Part shown: positions 6,053-12,808 of the stretch, piece after piece
How the letters are laid out: every line of letters starts with the position of its first letter
Position numbering within the stretch: position 1 is the first letter of the stretch
From: Anaerolineales bacterium
Lineage (GTDB): Bacteria > Chloroflexota > Anaerolineae > Anaerolineales > Anaerolineaceae
Length of the DNA stretch: 12,808 nt
Reading direction: 5' to 3'
NCBI GenBank assembly: GCA_020060485.1
Contig: JAGVAB010000014.1
Span: 1 to 12,808, forward strand
Position numbers and translations under genes: made by a program
Notes under the pieces: model-generated
Seen by the model: only the letters and a program-made list of their open reading frames with translations
What the model was told of the DNA's origin: nothing
Database searches by the model: none

Positions 6053-7794
6053 AACTTCACCAACATGCCTACTCCCGGCGGCAGGGCTTTAATATCGATT
6101 ATGGCCGGGAAATCGAAGAAGAAATCGTATTGATCGAAAAAGTCCTCGACCAACATCAGGATATCATTGATCGCTATCCGTCCCGCTGGCTGGCAATCAA
6201 GCTTCTGGAAAGAGACCCCGATATCCAGCAAAAACTGACCAGCCTTTCTGGCAGCCAGGAAGCCTTTCAAGCCAGGGATAAAAGCCTGGCCCATTTACAA
6301 ACCATCTTTGGTGGTGACATCGATACCCTCATACCCGACCGCCGCTACGGCTGGATTAACGGTCTGGTGCGGGAGGTCTCACAGCGTACAGCCAGAACCC
6401 AGACCACCCATTCAGACCGTCTGGACCGCGTCATCACTCATCGCTATTGGGGGGTACCCATCTTTCTGGTTTTGATGTGGACTGTTTTCAAATTCACTAC
6501 CGATGTAGCCGACCCCTATTTGCAATGGGTGGAATTTGTGATCAACGGCCCAATAAGCCGATGGGTGCAGGTCTTGATCTCCACCCTGGGCGGCAGCGGC
6601 ACCTGGATCGAATCACTGGTCATTGACGGCCTGATCGCCGGCGTAGGCGGTGTGCTGGTGTTCATTCCTGTACTCATGTTCCTCTACCTCGCACTTGCCA
6701 TACTGGAAGATTCCGGCTACATGGCCCGCGCAGCTTTTGTCATGGACCGCCTCATGCACGCCCTCGGCTTGCACGGTAAAAGCTTTGTGCCCATGGTGGT
6801 TGGATTTGGCTGCACTGTTTCTGCCTTCTATGCCACCCGCACCCTGGAGAATCCAAAAGACAAAATTCTCACTGGCTTGCTGGTACCCTTTATGAGCTGC
6901 GGAGCACGCTTGCCAGTTTACATTCTTTTCTCAGCCATCTTCTTCCCTGGGCAAGCCAGTCTGGTCGTCTTCGGCCTGTATGCGCTGGGGATCATCATGG
7001 CCATCCTGATCGGGCTGCTGCTCAAAAATGTCCTCTTCAAGGAAAATGAGGAATCGCCCTTTGTGATCGAGCTGCCCCCTTACCGCATGCCGACAATCAA
7101 GAGCATCTGGTTCCACATGTGGGAGCGCACATCCGCCTTCTTGCGGCATGCCACCTCCATTATTCTAATCGCCAGTTTGACGCTGTGGTTCCTGCAAGCC
7201 ATACCAGCCAGGCGGGGGGAACGGTTTGCCGAAACCGCTGTGGAAAATAGCGCCTTTGCCAGAGCTGCATCCATTGCCGCACCTGTTTTCCAACCCCTGG
7301 GTTTTGGCAGTTGGGAAGCCAGCGGAGCCTTGATAACCGGTCTGGTTGCCAAAGAGGTCGTCATCAGCACATTTTCGCAGGTTTACAGCATCGAATCCGG
7401 TGAACCGGGTTCTGAAGCTCCACCCGCCCTGATTGAAGAGATCGGCCAGATTTTGACAAGTTTTGCCGAGGCCACACTGAATACCATCCGTTCCATCCCG
7501 TTAGTGGTGGGTGTTAACCTCTTGCCAGAAGACACAGAAGAGAACGCCCCAACGCGTTTGATGCTGGCCATTCGTGAGGGATTTGAAACTGCCAGTGGCG
7601 GGCATGCAAACCTGGCCGCTCTGGCCTTCATGGTCTTTGTGCTTCTTTACACGCCCTGCATGGCTTCCCTGGCTGCCGAAAGGCAGGAACTTGGCACACG
7701 CTGGATGTGGACCAGCGTCATTGGTCAACTTTGTCTGGCCTGGCTGGCTGGTTTCATCATCTTCCAGGGCGGGCTCCTGCTGGGGTTGGGATAA
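6049..7794 (+). CDS. feoB: FeoB membrane protein (GDI and channel domains) lacking the GTPase domain
   Basis: A 581-aa inner-membrane Fe(II) transporter portion of FeoB. The cytosolic N-terminus holds the GDI/spacer helices, recognised by YGREIEEEI (18-26) and [14 protein letters not shown] (43-56). Membrane segments begin near residue 133. The first gate motif is [13 protein letters not shown] (252-264); families usually have GFGCxVPA, so Ser replaces the common Pro. [12 protein letters not shown] (280-291) contains Cys284. KEVVIS (about 442) and LLYTPCMAS (about 537-545) belong to the second gate. The start ATG overlaps the stop of the G-domain gene (ATGA at 6049-6052). No clear Shine-Dalgarno sequence is seen, suggesting translation by coupling. 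It lacks GTP-binding motifs and so depends on the preceding gene product. Confidence 0.93.
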   Translation: MKLHQHAYSRRQGFNIDYGREIEEEIVLIEKVLDQHQDIIDRYPSRWLAIKLLERDPDIQQKLTSLSGSQEAFQARDKSLAHLQTIFGGDIDTLIPDRRYGWINGLVREVSQRTARTQTTHSDRLDRVITHRYWGVPIFLVLMWTVFKFTTDVADPYLQWVEFVINGPISRWVQVLISTLGGSGTWIESLVIDGLIAGVGGVLVFIPVLMFLYLALAILEDSGYMARAAFVMDRLMHALGLHGKSFVPMVVGFGCTVSAFYATRTLENPKDKILTGLLVPFMSCGARLPVYILFSAIFFPGQASLVVFGLYALGIIMAILIGLLLKNVLFKENEESPFVIELPPYRMPTIKSIWFHMWERTSAFLRHATSIILIASLTLWFLQAIPARRGERFAETAVENSAFARAASIAAPVFQPLGFGSWEASGALITGLVAKEVVISTFSQVYSIESGEPGSEAPPALIEEIGQILTSFAEATLNTIRSIPLVVGVNLLPEDTEENAPTRLMLAIREGFETASGGHANLAALAFMVFVLLYTPCMASLAAERQELGTRWMWTSVIGQLCLAWLAGFIIFQGGLLLGLG

Positions 7795-7798
7795 AGCC

Positions 7799-8047
7799 AT
7801 GTTAACCCGCATTTTGAAAGCCTTCCACGAAAACCAAGGTTTACTGGACATTAACCAGCTCAGCCGCATGCTGGAGATTGAACCAGGTGCTTTGCAAGGA
7901 ATGCTGGAACATCTTGTACAATTGGGTAAACTGGAGAAAGAAACCACCGGGGTATCTTGCAGCCAGGGTTGCAGCCAGTGTTCAGTGCCCGACTGTATGC
8001 TCGCTTCAGCAGCTGCCGCCCAGATTCGCTGGAAATTGAAAACATGA
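7799..8047 (+). CDS. feoC: FeoC-like winged-helix protein with Cys cluster
   Basis: An 82-aa protein with an N-terminal winged-helix-like part (about 1-48; ILKAFHENQGLLDINQLSRM then EIEPGALQGMLEHLVQLGKL) and a Cys-rich C-terminus. Cys54, Cys58, Cys61 and Cys66 form a Cx3Cx2Cx4C pattern, close to the cluster of enterobacterial FeoC proteins, which bind an oxygen-sensitive [4Fe-4S] cluster and modulate FeoB stability or transcription. Its start lies 4 bp after the FeoB stop, and its stop overlaps the next start by ATGA at 8044-8047. Position, size, fold and Cys motif agree with FeoC; the exact role in this organism is inferred. Confidence 0.8.
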   Translation: MLTRILKAFHENQGLLDINQLSRMLEIEPGALQGMLEHLVQLGKLEKETTGVSCSQGCSQCSVPDCMLASAAAAQIRWKLKT

Positions 8048-8913
8048 GCGCAAACATGGAAGACTTTCCGAAACCTTATCGCATACTGCTTGCCAGGACG
8101 AGCTGCCGCAGATTTGACTCTACCCCGTTACCCGAGCAGAACCTGCAGGATGTGCAGAACGCGCTGCTCAGGATCAAGCCTTTGCAAACTGGCCAAAAAA
8201 TCGACTTCCTTCTGGTCAACGAAATGGACAAAGCGCATCTCATCGTAGCCCAGGGAGTCTATGGCAGGTTCATCAATTCTCCCCATCTGATGATCCCCTA
8301 TTGCCCCACCATCCCCAACGCACTGCTCGAACTGGGCTTTCAAAGCCAGCAGGCCGTCATTCACCTGGAAGAGCTGGGACTTGCCAGTTGCTACATCGGC
8401 GCTCATGGCAGGGTACGCAAATTACAGGAAGAATTTGAACTCCCGCAAGATTCCCGTCTGGCGGCAGTCCTCATGTATGGCACTCCGGCAGATGCACATA
8501 TCGAAAATAGTCTGAATCAATCTATTCGCACCCTGTTCGGCAGCCGGAAACGGCACCCCCTTGAGCATTTATTTTTGGCAGCATCCTCTGAAAGTCCGTA
8601 TAGATGTCCAGTCCAATGGCAGCCCGTTCTGGAAGCTGGCCGTTGGGCGCCTTCCGCCACCAATGCCCAGCCCTGGCATTTGCTGCCTGGGGAAAATAAT
8701 TTCCAGCTTTTCACAGATCCCTCGGCGTATCCGATCGTTCTTTCTGCTGGCAGCAAATTGATGTATGCCTTGTATGATGCGGGCATATTCATGGCCAATA
8801 TCAGCCTGGCTGCCAGTGCGTTGGGCACCCGTGCCGAATGGCAGCTAAACAAGGATATGCGCATATCAGAGCGAAAATCCCTGCTGCCAATAGCCCGTCT
8901 TACGCTATCATAA
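8044..8913 (+). CDS. Nitroreductase-like flavoprotein (TM1586-type), coupled to feo genes
   Basis: A 289-aa FMN-type nitroreductase-fold protein that seems to hold two half-domains in tandem, as in the TM1586-like putative nitroreductases. The first half has the FMN phosphate-side motif RTSCRRFDSTPLPEQ (18-32), the helix LELGFQSQQAVIHLEELGLASCYIG (95-119) and VLMYGTP (142-148). The second half has RKRHPLEHLF (168-177) and the flavin motif AGRWAPSATNAQPWHLL (198-214). A membrane segment or signal peptide is not seen. ATG at 8044 overlaps the feoC stop (ATGA), so it is translationally coupled; longer in-frame starts inside feoC are not favoured. Substrate is unknown. An Fe(III) or FeoC-cluster reductase role is speculative. 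It is the last gene of the operon, ending 16 bp before the IS element. Confidence 0.8.
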   Translation: MSANMEDFPKPYRILLARTSCRRFDSTPLPEQNLQDVQNALLRIKPLQTGQKIDFLLVNEMDKAHLIVAQGVYGRFINSPHLMIPYCPTIPNALLELGFQSQQAVIHLEELGLASCYIGAHGRVRKLQEEFELPQDSRLAAVLMYGTPADAHIENSLNQSIRTLFGSRKRHPLEHLFLAASSESPYRCPVQWQPVLEAGRWAPSATNAQPWHLLPGENNFQLFTDPSAYPIVLSAGSKLMYALYDAGIFMANISLAASALGTRAEWQLNKDMRISERKSLLPIARLTLS

Positions 8914-8937
8914 AAATGAACATGAGAACATCAAAAT

Positions 8938-8956
8938 CCGGCCGCATAGCGGGTGG
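8938..8956. repeat. IS right-end imperfect hairpin
   Basis: CCGGCCGC (8938-8945) pairs with GCGGGTGG (8949-8956) around an ATA loop, with one G-G mismatch and one G-U pair. It lies directly inside the ATCAAAA at 8930-8936, the expected place for the TnpA-binding hairpin next to the right cleavage site. Confidence 0.6.
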
Positions 8957-8982
8957 TCTTGACCTCGCCCTATAGGGGCCTG

Positions 8983-9384
8983 TTACTTGCTGCGCCTAAA
9001 GACGCTGCTTTCACGATCCATCATTTGATCGTGTTTCTTTTGCTCTCTTACATACTTCGCTATCGTCGCCTCATTCAATCCCACCGTACTCACATAATAT
9101 CCTCTCGACCAAAAGTGCCGGTTGCCAAACTTGTATTTCAAGTTCGCATGTCGATCAAACATCATCAACGCACTCTTTCCCTTCAGGTACCCCATGAAGC
9201 TCGATACACTCATCTTGGGCGGTATTGATACCAGCAGATGCACATGGTCCACCATTGCCTTTCCCTCTATGATCTCCACGATGCTTTCCTTATACTTGTT
9301 GTAGATCACATTTCGTCTGTACTTTGGCGTAAATACGATATAGTACTTACATTTCCATTTTGTGTTTGCCAGACTATTACTCAT
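8983..9384 (-). pseudogene. tnpA: IS200/IS605 transposase TnpA, with apparent internal in-frame deletion
   Basis: A Y1 HUH single-strand transposase, 133 aa. The N-terminus (NSLANTKWKCKYYIVFTPKYRR), the HUH pair His47/His49 in DHVHLLVSIPP, the block MSVSSFMGYLKGKSALM and the catalytic Tyr111 in ATIAKYVREQ are all present. Family members normally have about 12 more residues, roughly a helix end plus LCxYKG, between YNKYKESI (28-35) and VEIIEG (36-41). That segment is absent here and the frame is kept, so the junction is near 9279/9280. ATG at 9384 is favoured, with GAGGAG 8 nt upstream; GTG at 9393 is the alternative. The C-terminus also looks slightly short. The deletion spans a structural part of the core, so activity is doubtful, though the open frame is intact. 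Confidence 0.75.
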
Positions 9385-9416
9385 GGATTTCACTCCTCGT
9401 TTTTGGGTCGGCTTGA

Positions 9417-9439
9417 ACTCCTACCATTTTACTGGGAGT
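9417..9439 (-). promoter_or_regulatory. Stem-loop in the tnpA leader
   Basis: ACTCC (9417-9421) and GGAGT (9435-9439) form a 5-bp stem with a 13-nt loop in the leader of tnpA. The same upstream arm could instead pair with the tnpA Shine-Dalgarno sequence, because ACTCC recurs at 9392-9396 on the plus strand, so the two pairings would be exclusive. IS200 is known to sequester its ribosome binding site in a leader structure. Confidence 0.35.
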
Positions 9440-9469
9440 GATTTCCTTTTTTTCTATAAGTCCTTTTTT

Positions 9470-9494
9470 CCACCGGCATAGCCGGTGGTTTTTT
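9470..9494 (+). terminator. IS left-end hairpin acting as a plus-strand intrinsic terminator
   Basis: The perfect 8-bp GC-rich stem CCACCGGC/GCCGGTGG (9470-9477 and 9481-9488) with an ATA loop is followed at once by six T on the plus strand (9489-9494). On that strand it has all the features of a Rho-independent terminator and would stop read-through from the feo operon. On the minus strand it is the left-end hairpin recognised by TnpA. Confidence 0.7.
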
Positions 9495-9530
9495 GTTTCG
9501 GGCTTTCCGCCCTCAACTCGCTAAAGCGTT

Positions 9531-9568
9531 AAAATCAAAAGAGAGGCTTTTCGGAATCAGCCTCTCTT
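9531..9568 (-). terminator. Intrinsic terminator of the zwf-pgl operon
   Basis: AAGAGAGGCT (9539-9548) and AGCCTCTCTT (9559-9568) form a perfect 10-bp stem with a 10-nt loop. Read on the minus strand the hairpin is followed by TTTTGATTTT. It lies 47 nt after the pgl stop, the right place and orientation to end the zwf-pgl transcript. The IS left end is inserted within this T-tract. Confidence 0.8.
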
Positions 9569-9615
9569 GCCTGATTATCAGCATCAAGCAGTGTATGATT
9601 GCAGCAATAGCCTTC

Positions 9616-10371
9616 TCACCATTTCTGTTTCGGGATCAGATCCCGGGCTGCAGGCTCATCGATGAACCAGTGCAAATTCCCCGAAGTGGGTTGAAGCAAT
9701 TGTGCCGGAAAAACCTCGGGCTGATAAGGCCCTTTGATGACCTCACGTAACACTCTGGCTTTTTCTTCCCCGGTAACCAAAAAGAGCACGTCATGGGCAG
9801 CATTGAGCACCACCGGAGTCAAGGTCACCCGCCAAGCAGAAATCGGCTCCACATAATGCGCCACAACCCAGCCCTGATCCTCTTTCAGCACTGCCGTGTA
9901 CGGGAAAAGCGACGCCGTGTGCCCATCACTGCCCATCCCCAGCAGCAGCAGGTCGAATTTCGGCGGTGTTCCTTCAAGTCCCAAGCCAAAAAAGTCCTTC
10001 AGCTCATCTTCATACTGGCTGGCAGCTTCCTGGGGGGGGAGTTCGGTCATGATGCGGTGAACATTCTCCGCCGGGATTGGCAGGTAATCCAGCAATGCCT
10101 CCCGCGCCATGCGGTAATTGCTCTCGACATGATCGGGCGGCACACAACGCTCATCTCCCCAAAAGATATGCACAAAATTCCAATCCAGGGAATCTTGCAT
10201 CCGCGGAAACGTCATCCGCTGATAGAGATGCCTGGGCGTAGTTCCCCCCGAAAATGCCACACTGAAACATCCCTTATGCAGAATGGCTGCCTGTCCAACA
10301 GACAAAACATGCTCGGCAGCAGCATCAATCAGTTCATCCAAATCGGGAAAAACGACCACATTTTCTTCCAT
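9616..10371 (-). CDS. pgl: 6-phosphogluconolactonase
   Basis: A 251-aa cytosolic sugar-phosphate lactonase of the DevB/NagB-like fold. It hydrolyses 6-phosphogluconolactone to 6-phosphogluconate, step two of the oxidative pentose phosphate pathway. Motifs are VAFSGGTTPRHLYQRM (38-53, phosphate-binding loop), IFWGDERCVPPDHVESNYRMA (69-89, the family's DER segment) and LLGMGSDGHTASLFP (144-158, GxDGHxASLFP signature with the likely catalytic His). Length is typical. ATG at 10371 has AGGAG about 8 nt upstream; the longer reading frame to 10425 would run into zwf and adds a non-family N-terminus. It follows zwf by 22 bp and is followed by a good terminator. Confidence 0.95.
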   Translation of the reverse strand: MEENVVVFPDLDELIDAAAEHVLSVGQAAILHKGCFSVAFSGGTTPRHLYQRMTFPRMQDSLDWNFVHIFWGDERCVPPDHVESNYRMAREALLDYLPIPAENVHRIMTELPPQEAASQYEDELKDFFGLGLEGTPPKFDLLLLGMGSDGHTASLFPYTAVLKEDQGWVVAHYVEPISAWRVTLTPVVLNAAHDVLFLVTGEEKARVLREVIKGPYQPEVFPAQLLQPTSGNLHWFIDEPAARDLIPKQKW

Positions 10372-10393
10372 GGTTTTCTCCTGACAAGCCTCT

Positions 10394-11869
10394 CTAACCC
10401 ATCCACTTGCAACTGTTCTGCACAATCAATTGCTGTGCCGCCAGCGGACCCCAACAACCTGAGGCATAAGACACCAAATCAGGGCCTTGCTTGTCTTCCC
10501 AACGTTTGATCAATGGATCGATCAAATGCCACGCCTGCTCAATTTCATCGCTGCGGGCAAACAGGGAAGCATCTCCATGCAGCGCGTCCAGGATCAACCG
10601 TTCATAGGCATCAGGCAGGATGCTCCCGCCAAACGAGGAACTGTAATGAAACTCCATGTCAACTGATCTGGATTCCTGTTCCGAATCGGGCTGCTTGGCT
10701 TCAAATCTCAGGTGAATACCTTCATCTGGCTGGATATAGATCGTTAACAGATTGGGAGCGAATTCACCGCGTGATGACTGGTTGAACATCATATGCGGCG
10801 GACATTGAAATTCAATATTGATCTCGCTGCGTTTTTTATCCAGCGCCTTGCCAGACATCAAATAGAAGGGCACACCCTTCCAACGCCAGTTGTCCACAAA
10901 GACTTTCAACAGAGCATAAGTTGGCGTGCGAGAATCCGGTTCCACCCCTGGAGTCTGTTTATAGCCCTCATATTGCGCCAGCACACTGTCAATCATCTGG
11001 ATCGGACGGATGGCTTTTAATACCTTAACCTTTTCATTGCGCAATGACTCGGCCTCAAACGAAGCCGGAGGCTCCATTGCAACCAAAGCCAAAAGTTGCA
11101 GCAAATGGTTCTGGAACATATCGCGCAATACGCCTGCATGGTCATAATAACCGGCGCGGTGTCCCACATCCACCGTCTCCCCCACCATGATTTGCACATT
11201 GTGCACATATTGACGATTCCAGATCGGTTCAAAAATGGCATTGGCAAAGCGAAAGAACAGGATATTTTGCGCCGTCTCCTTGCCCAGGTAATGGTCAATG
11301 CGATACACCTGGCGCTCTTTAAAAGTGGCATGTACTGCCTGGTTGAGTTCCTCTGCCGATTCCAGATCCCGTCCGAAGGGTTTCTCGATGATGATGTTAC
11401 GAAAGCCAGTGGACTCATCCGCCATACCATGCTGCCCCAAAGCCGCTACCGCCGGCATGTAATATTCCGGCGATGTCGCCAGGTAGTACAGACGATTGGC
11501 CTGATGATGCGCTTCCTTCATCTCCTCTTCTTCAAGATACACCGCCAGGCGTCCATAGTCCTCTGGATTATCCAGATCGCCTCTGAAATATTCCAGCTTT
11601 GGAGCAAACCGTTCCCAAAGCTCCTGGTCAAATGTTTTGGGCGTAAATTCTTTCAGCCCTTCCAACACCAACGAACGGAATTGTTCGCTGGTGTAAGGTC
11701 GCCGGGCAAAACCAATAATACGGGTCGTCTCCCACAGGCGCCCTTTGCGATAAAGATTGTACAATGCCGGGATCAACTTCCGGCGAGTCAAATCACCGGA
11801 CGCGCCGAAAATAACAATTGACGAACATCTCGAGACTTCCAAATCCGATTTCTGGTTTTCTTCTGTCAT
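10394..11869 (-). CDS. zwf: Glucose-6-phosphate 1-dehydrogenase
   Basis: A 491-aa cytosolic enzyme oxidising glucose-6-phosphate to 6-phosphogluconolactone with reduction of NADP+ (or NAD+). It is the entry step of the oxidative pentose phosphate pathway. The nucleotide-binding motif [11 protein letters not shown] spans 22-32. EKPFGRDL (162-169) follows, and the active-site signature RIDHYLGKE (190-198) contains Asp192 and His193. [17 protein letters not shown] holds the second conserved His. Length is normal for the family. ATG at 11869 is chosen because the protein then starts just before the dinucleotide fold and GAGG lies a few nt upstream; an in-frame codon at 11941 would add 24 residues without family support. 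Operon with pgl. Confidence 0.96.
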   Translation of the reverse strand: MTEENQKSDLEVSRCSSIVIFGASGDLTRRKLIPALYNLYRKGRLWETTRIIGFARRPYTSEQFRSLVLEGLKEFTPKTFDQELWERFAPKLEYFRGDLDNPEDYGRLAVYLEEEEMKEAHHQANRLYYLATSPEYYMPAVAALGQHGMADESTGFRNIIIEKPFGRDLESAEELNQAVHATFKERQVYRIDHYLGKETAQNILFFRFANAIFEPIWNRQYVHNVQIMVGETVDVGHRAGYYDHAGVLRDMFQNHLLQLLALVAMEPPASFEAESLRNEKVKVLKAIRPIQMIDSVLAQYEGYKQTPGVEPDSRTPTYALLKVFVDNWRWKGVPFYLMSGKALDKKRSEINIEFQCPPHMMFNQSSRGEFAPNLLTIYIQPDEGIHLRFEAKQPDSEQESRSVDMEFHYSSSFGGSILPDAYERLILDALHGDASLFARSDEIEQAWHLIDPLIKRWEDKQGPDLVSYASGCWGPLAAQQLIVQNSCKWMG

Positions 11870-11956
11870 GCCGCCTCTTGTTTGAGTACCACCGCTAATT
11901 TTACCTGCCGGAATGAATTGGCTGCGCGTGCAGGTGAACAAAATGCCAACATTGAT

Positions 11957-11964
11957 ATTATACT
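11957..11964. promoter_or_regulatory. Overlapping divergent -10 elements for zwf and the flavin reductase gene
   Basis: TATACT reads on the plus strand at 11959-11964, 49 bp before the flavin reductase ATG, with a partial -35 (TGAACA, 11935-11940) at 18-bp spacing. On the minus strand TATAAT reads from 11962 to 11957, about 88 bp before zwf, with no clear -35. The two share four bases, so the promoters would interfere if both are real. Confidence 0.35.
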
Positions 11965-12012
11965 ATTACATAGATTGTGAACGCCCCAACCCTGGATCAG
12001 GAAGGAAAAAAC

Positions 12013-12549
12013 ATGCAGCGTAACGAAATCTCTCTGGATGAATTTGTCACCCAACCCTACGGTCTTTTTTCACAAAAATGGTTCTTGCTGACCAGCGGTG
12101 ATTTTGAAACCCGCCATTACAATACCATGACCATTGAATGGGGCTCCATTGGCAAAGTTTGGGGCGCTCCCCTGGTACAGGTGTTTGTGCGCCCGTCTCG
12201 ATATACCTTTCAATTTATGGAGCAATATGAAAGCTTCACCCTTAGTTGCCTGCCGGAAGGTTACCGCCAGGCATTGCTTCTCCTGGGATCGAAGTCCGGC
12301 CGGGATGGCGATAAGATCGCCGAAGCCGGTCTGACCCCGATGGCCGCCAGCTGCGTGGCTTCACCTGTTTTTGCCGAAGCTGAATTGACCATTGAATGCC
12401 AGAAAATGTATTGGGACGATGTCAACCCTGAGCGAATAACGGACAAGGAAGCCGCTTCATGGTATGTTCGCCTGCCAGAACCGAATCGTATCTATTATGG
12501 CCGCATCCTGTCCATTCAAGGCACAAGCCAGTACTGCACCAATCCCTGA
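12013..12549 (+). CDS. Flavin reductase family protein (FMN-binding split barrel)
   Basis: A 178-aa protein of the flavin reductase-like (DIM6/NTAB) family. Typical segments are LLTSGDFETRHYNTMTIEWGSIGKVWGAPLVQVFVRPSR split over residues 25-63: the LLT.GD segment, the N.MTI..G..G..WG.P flavin-contact strand, and FVRPSRYT. FTLSCLP at 75-81 and the later SPVFAEAELTIECQKMYW block agree. Such proteins reduce free flavin with NAD(P)H or act as small FMN oxidoreductases; the substrate cannot be told from sequence. ATG at 12013 has AAGGA about 8 nt upstream; an in-frame GTG at 11977 is less likely. Divergent from zwf, with a 143-bp shared intergenic region. A single-gene unit as far as the window shows. 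Confidence 0.88.
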   Translation: MQRNEISLDEFVTQPYGLFSQKWFLLTSGDFETRHYNTMTIEWGSIGKVWGAPLVQVFVRPSRYTFQFMEQYESFTLSCLPEGYRQALLLLGSKSGRDGDKIAEAGLTPMAASCVASPVFAEAELTIECQKMYWDDVNPERITDKEAASWYVRLPEPNRIYYGRILSIQGTSQYCTNP

Positions 12550-12808
12550 CCCAGGTCGTCTAATCTACCAACCAACCTTTTCTTCCGCGGCAAATCCCAG
12601 AGACCCAGGTAGATTTTTGCATGGCATTCTCAAGAAAGCTTGACATTTGCGATTTTCCAAAACAGAGAAGATCATCCAGACCAAAGTAGATGCAAAATGC
12701 TGATGATAATGGATTTCTCCCCCGGCACGGATTGGATTTGTAGATCAGACTTCATAGGCCGGGGGAGGAAAAGAAACGTGCGGTGTTGAGCAGCGGCGAA
12801 GCCGCTGC
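12550..12808. other. Intergenic stretch without a recognised gene, with two strong inverted repeats
   Basis: No supported coding region is seen. The notable content is CTCCCCCGGC (12717-12726) with its perfect reverse complement GCCGGGGGAG (12758-12767), a 31-nt loop between them, and a hairpin GCAGCGGC-GAA-GCCGCTGC at 12790-12808 that ends exactly at the window edge. Neither has a U-tract. They may be the leader or edge of a structured RNA or mobile element continuing beyond the window. Confidence 0.5.

Larger units (their letters stand above)
8930..9533 (-). mobile_element. IS200/IS605-type insertion sequence (tnpA only), probably degenerate
   Basis: The element lies on the minus strand, with its left end at the high coordinate. 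Left-end hairpin: CCACCGGC-ATA-GCCGGTGG (9470-9488). Right-end hairpin: CCGGCCGC-ATA-GCGGGTGG (8938-8956), with the same loop and one mismatch plus one G-U pair. ATCAAAA occurs at 9534-9540 (outside the left end) and at 8930-8936 (right end). On the minus strand this is TTTTGAT, containing the TTGAT target pentamer known for ISDra2-type elements, which insert 3' of such a site without target duplication. It carries tnpA but no tnpB. About 604 bp fits IS200-like elements. Boundaries are inferred from these motifs. Confidence 0.72.

Noticed and set aside
8930..9533. An IS605-type element with tnpB and a guide RNA
   Set aside because: Only tnpA is present; there is no room for tnpB between the two end hairpins, so a TnpB guide-RNA system is not supported.
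12640..12668. Promoter with TTGACA at 12640-12645
   Set aside because: The -35 is perfect, but there is no -10 match at the right spacing and no gene directly downstream in the window.
12779..12808. Start of a group II intron
   Set aside because: Only the five-base GTGCG start and a hairpin are visible; no intron domain V or reverse transcriptase is in the window. Kept as a possibility in a finding, not as a feature.
1..12808. CRISPR array, tRNA or rRNA
   Set aside because: No regularly spaced direct repeats and no tRNA or rRNA-like sequence were recognised.

Overview
The window looks like a chromosomal segment of an anaerobic or microaerobic bacterium of moderate GC content. The Fe(II) transport operon with a split FeoB, the late cobalamin genes and the gene style would fit Chloroflexota (Anaerolineae-like). 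That placement is inference from gene content only; no rRNA or tRNA is present to anchor it.

Layout. (1) 194-703 (+): a SlyD-type FKBP peptidyl-prolyl isomerase behind an extended -10 promoter. It ends 4 bp from the end of a convergent operon. (2) 4291-708 (-): a tight late-cobalamin operon, cobyric acid synthase (CobQ/CbiP), then CbiB, then a CobD-type threonine-phosphate decarboxylase. Together these make the aminopropanol arm and attach it to adenosylcobyric acid. (3) 4292-4562: divergent intergenic region carrying a probable cobQ promoter and a 70-bp MITE-like element with 23-bp terminal inverted repeats and an 8-bp target duplication, resembling ISL3-family ends. (4) 4563-8913 (+): an iron operon, dtxR-like regulator, feoA, feoB G domain, feoB membrane domain, feoC-like gene, nitroreductase-like flavoprotein. 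Several stop/start overlaps indicate translational coupling. (5) 8930-9533 (-): an IS200/IS605-type insertion sequence carrying only tnpA. The transposase appears to have lost about 12 residues in frame, and the element sits in the U-tract of the terminator of the next operon. (6) 11869-9616 (-): zwf then pgl, the first two steps of the oxidative pentose phosphate pathway. (7) 12013-12549 (+): a flavin reductase family protein, divergent from zwf. (8) 12550-12808: no gene seen, but two strong inverted repeats.

How the parts work together. The Fe(II) system has its own metal-sensing repressor and an attached flavoprotein that might supply reducing power. The cobalamin genes are only a fragment of the pathway, so other steps must be encoded elsewhere or the cell salvages corrinoids. 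zwf/pgl would supply NADPH, and the flavoproteins (nitroreductase, flavin reductase) are plausible users of reduced cofactors, but no direct link is shown. The less ordinary content is the small mobile elements at operon borders and the architecture of the feo operon. No wholly new defence or mobile system is evident.
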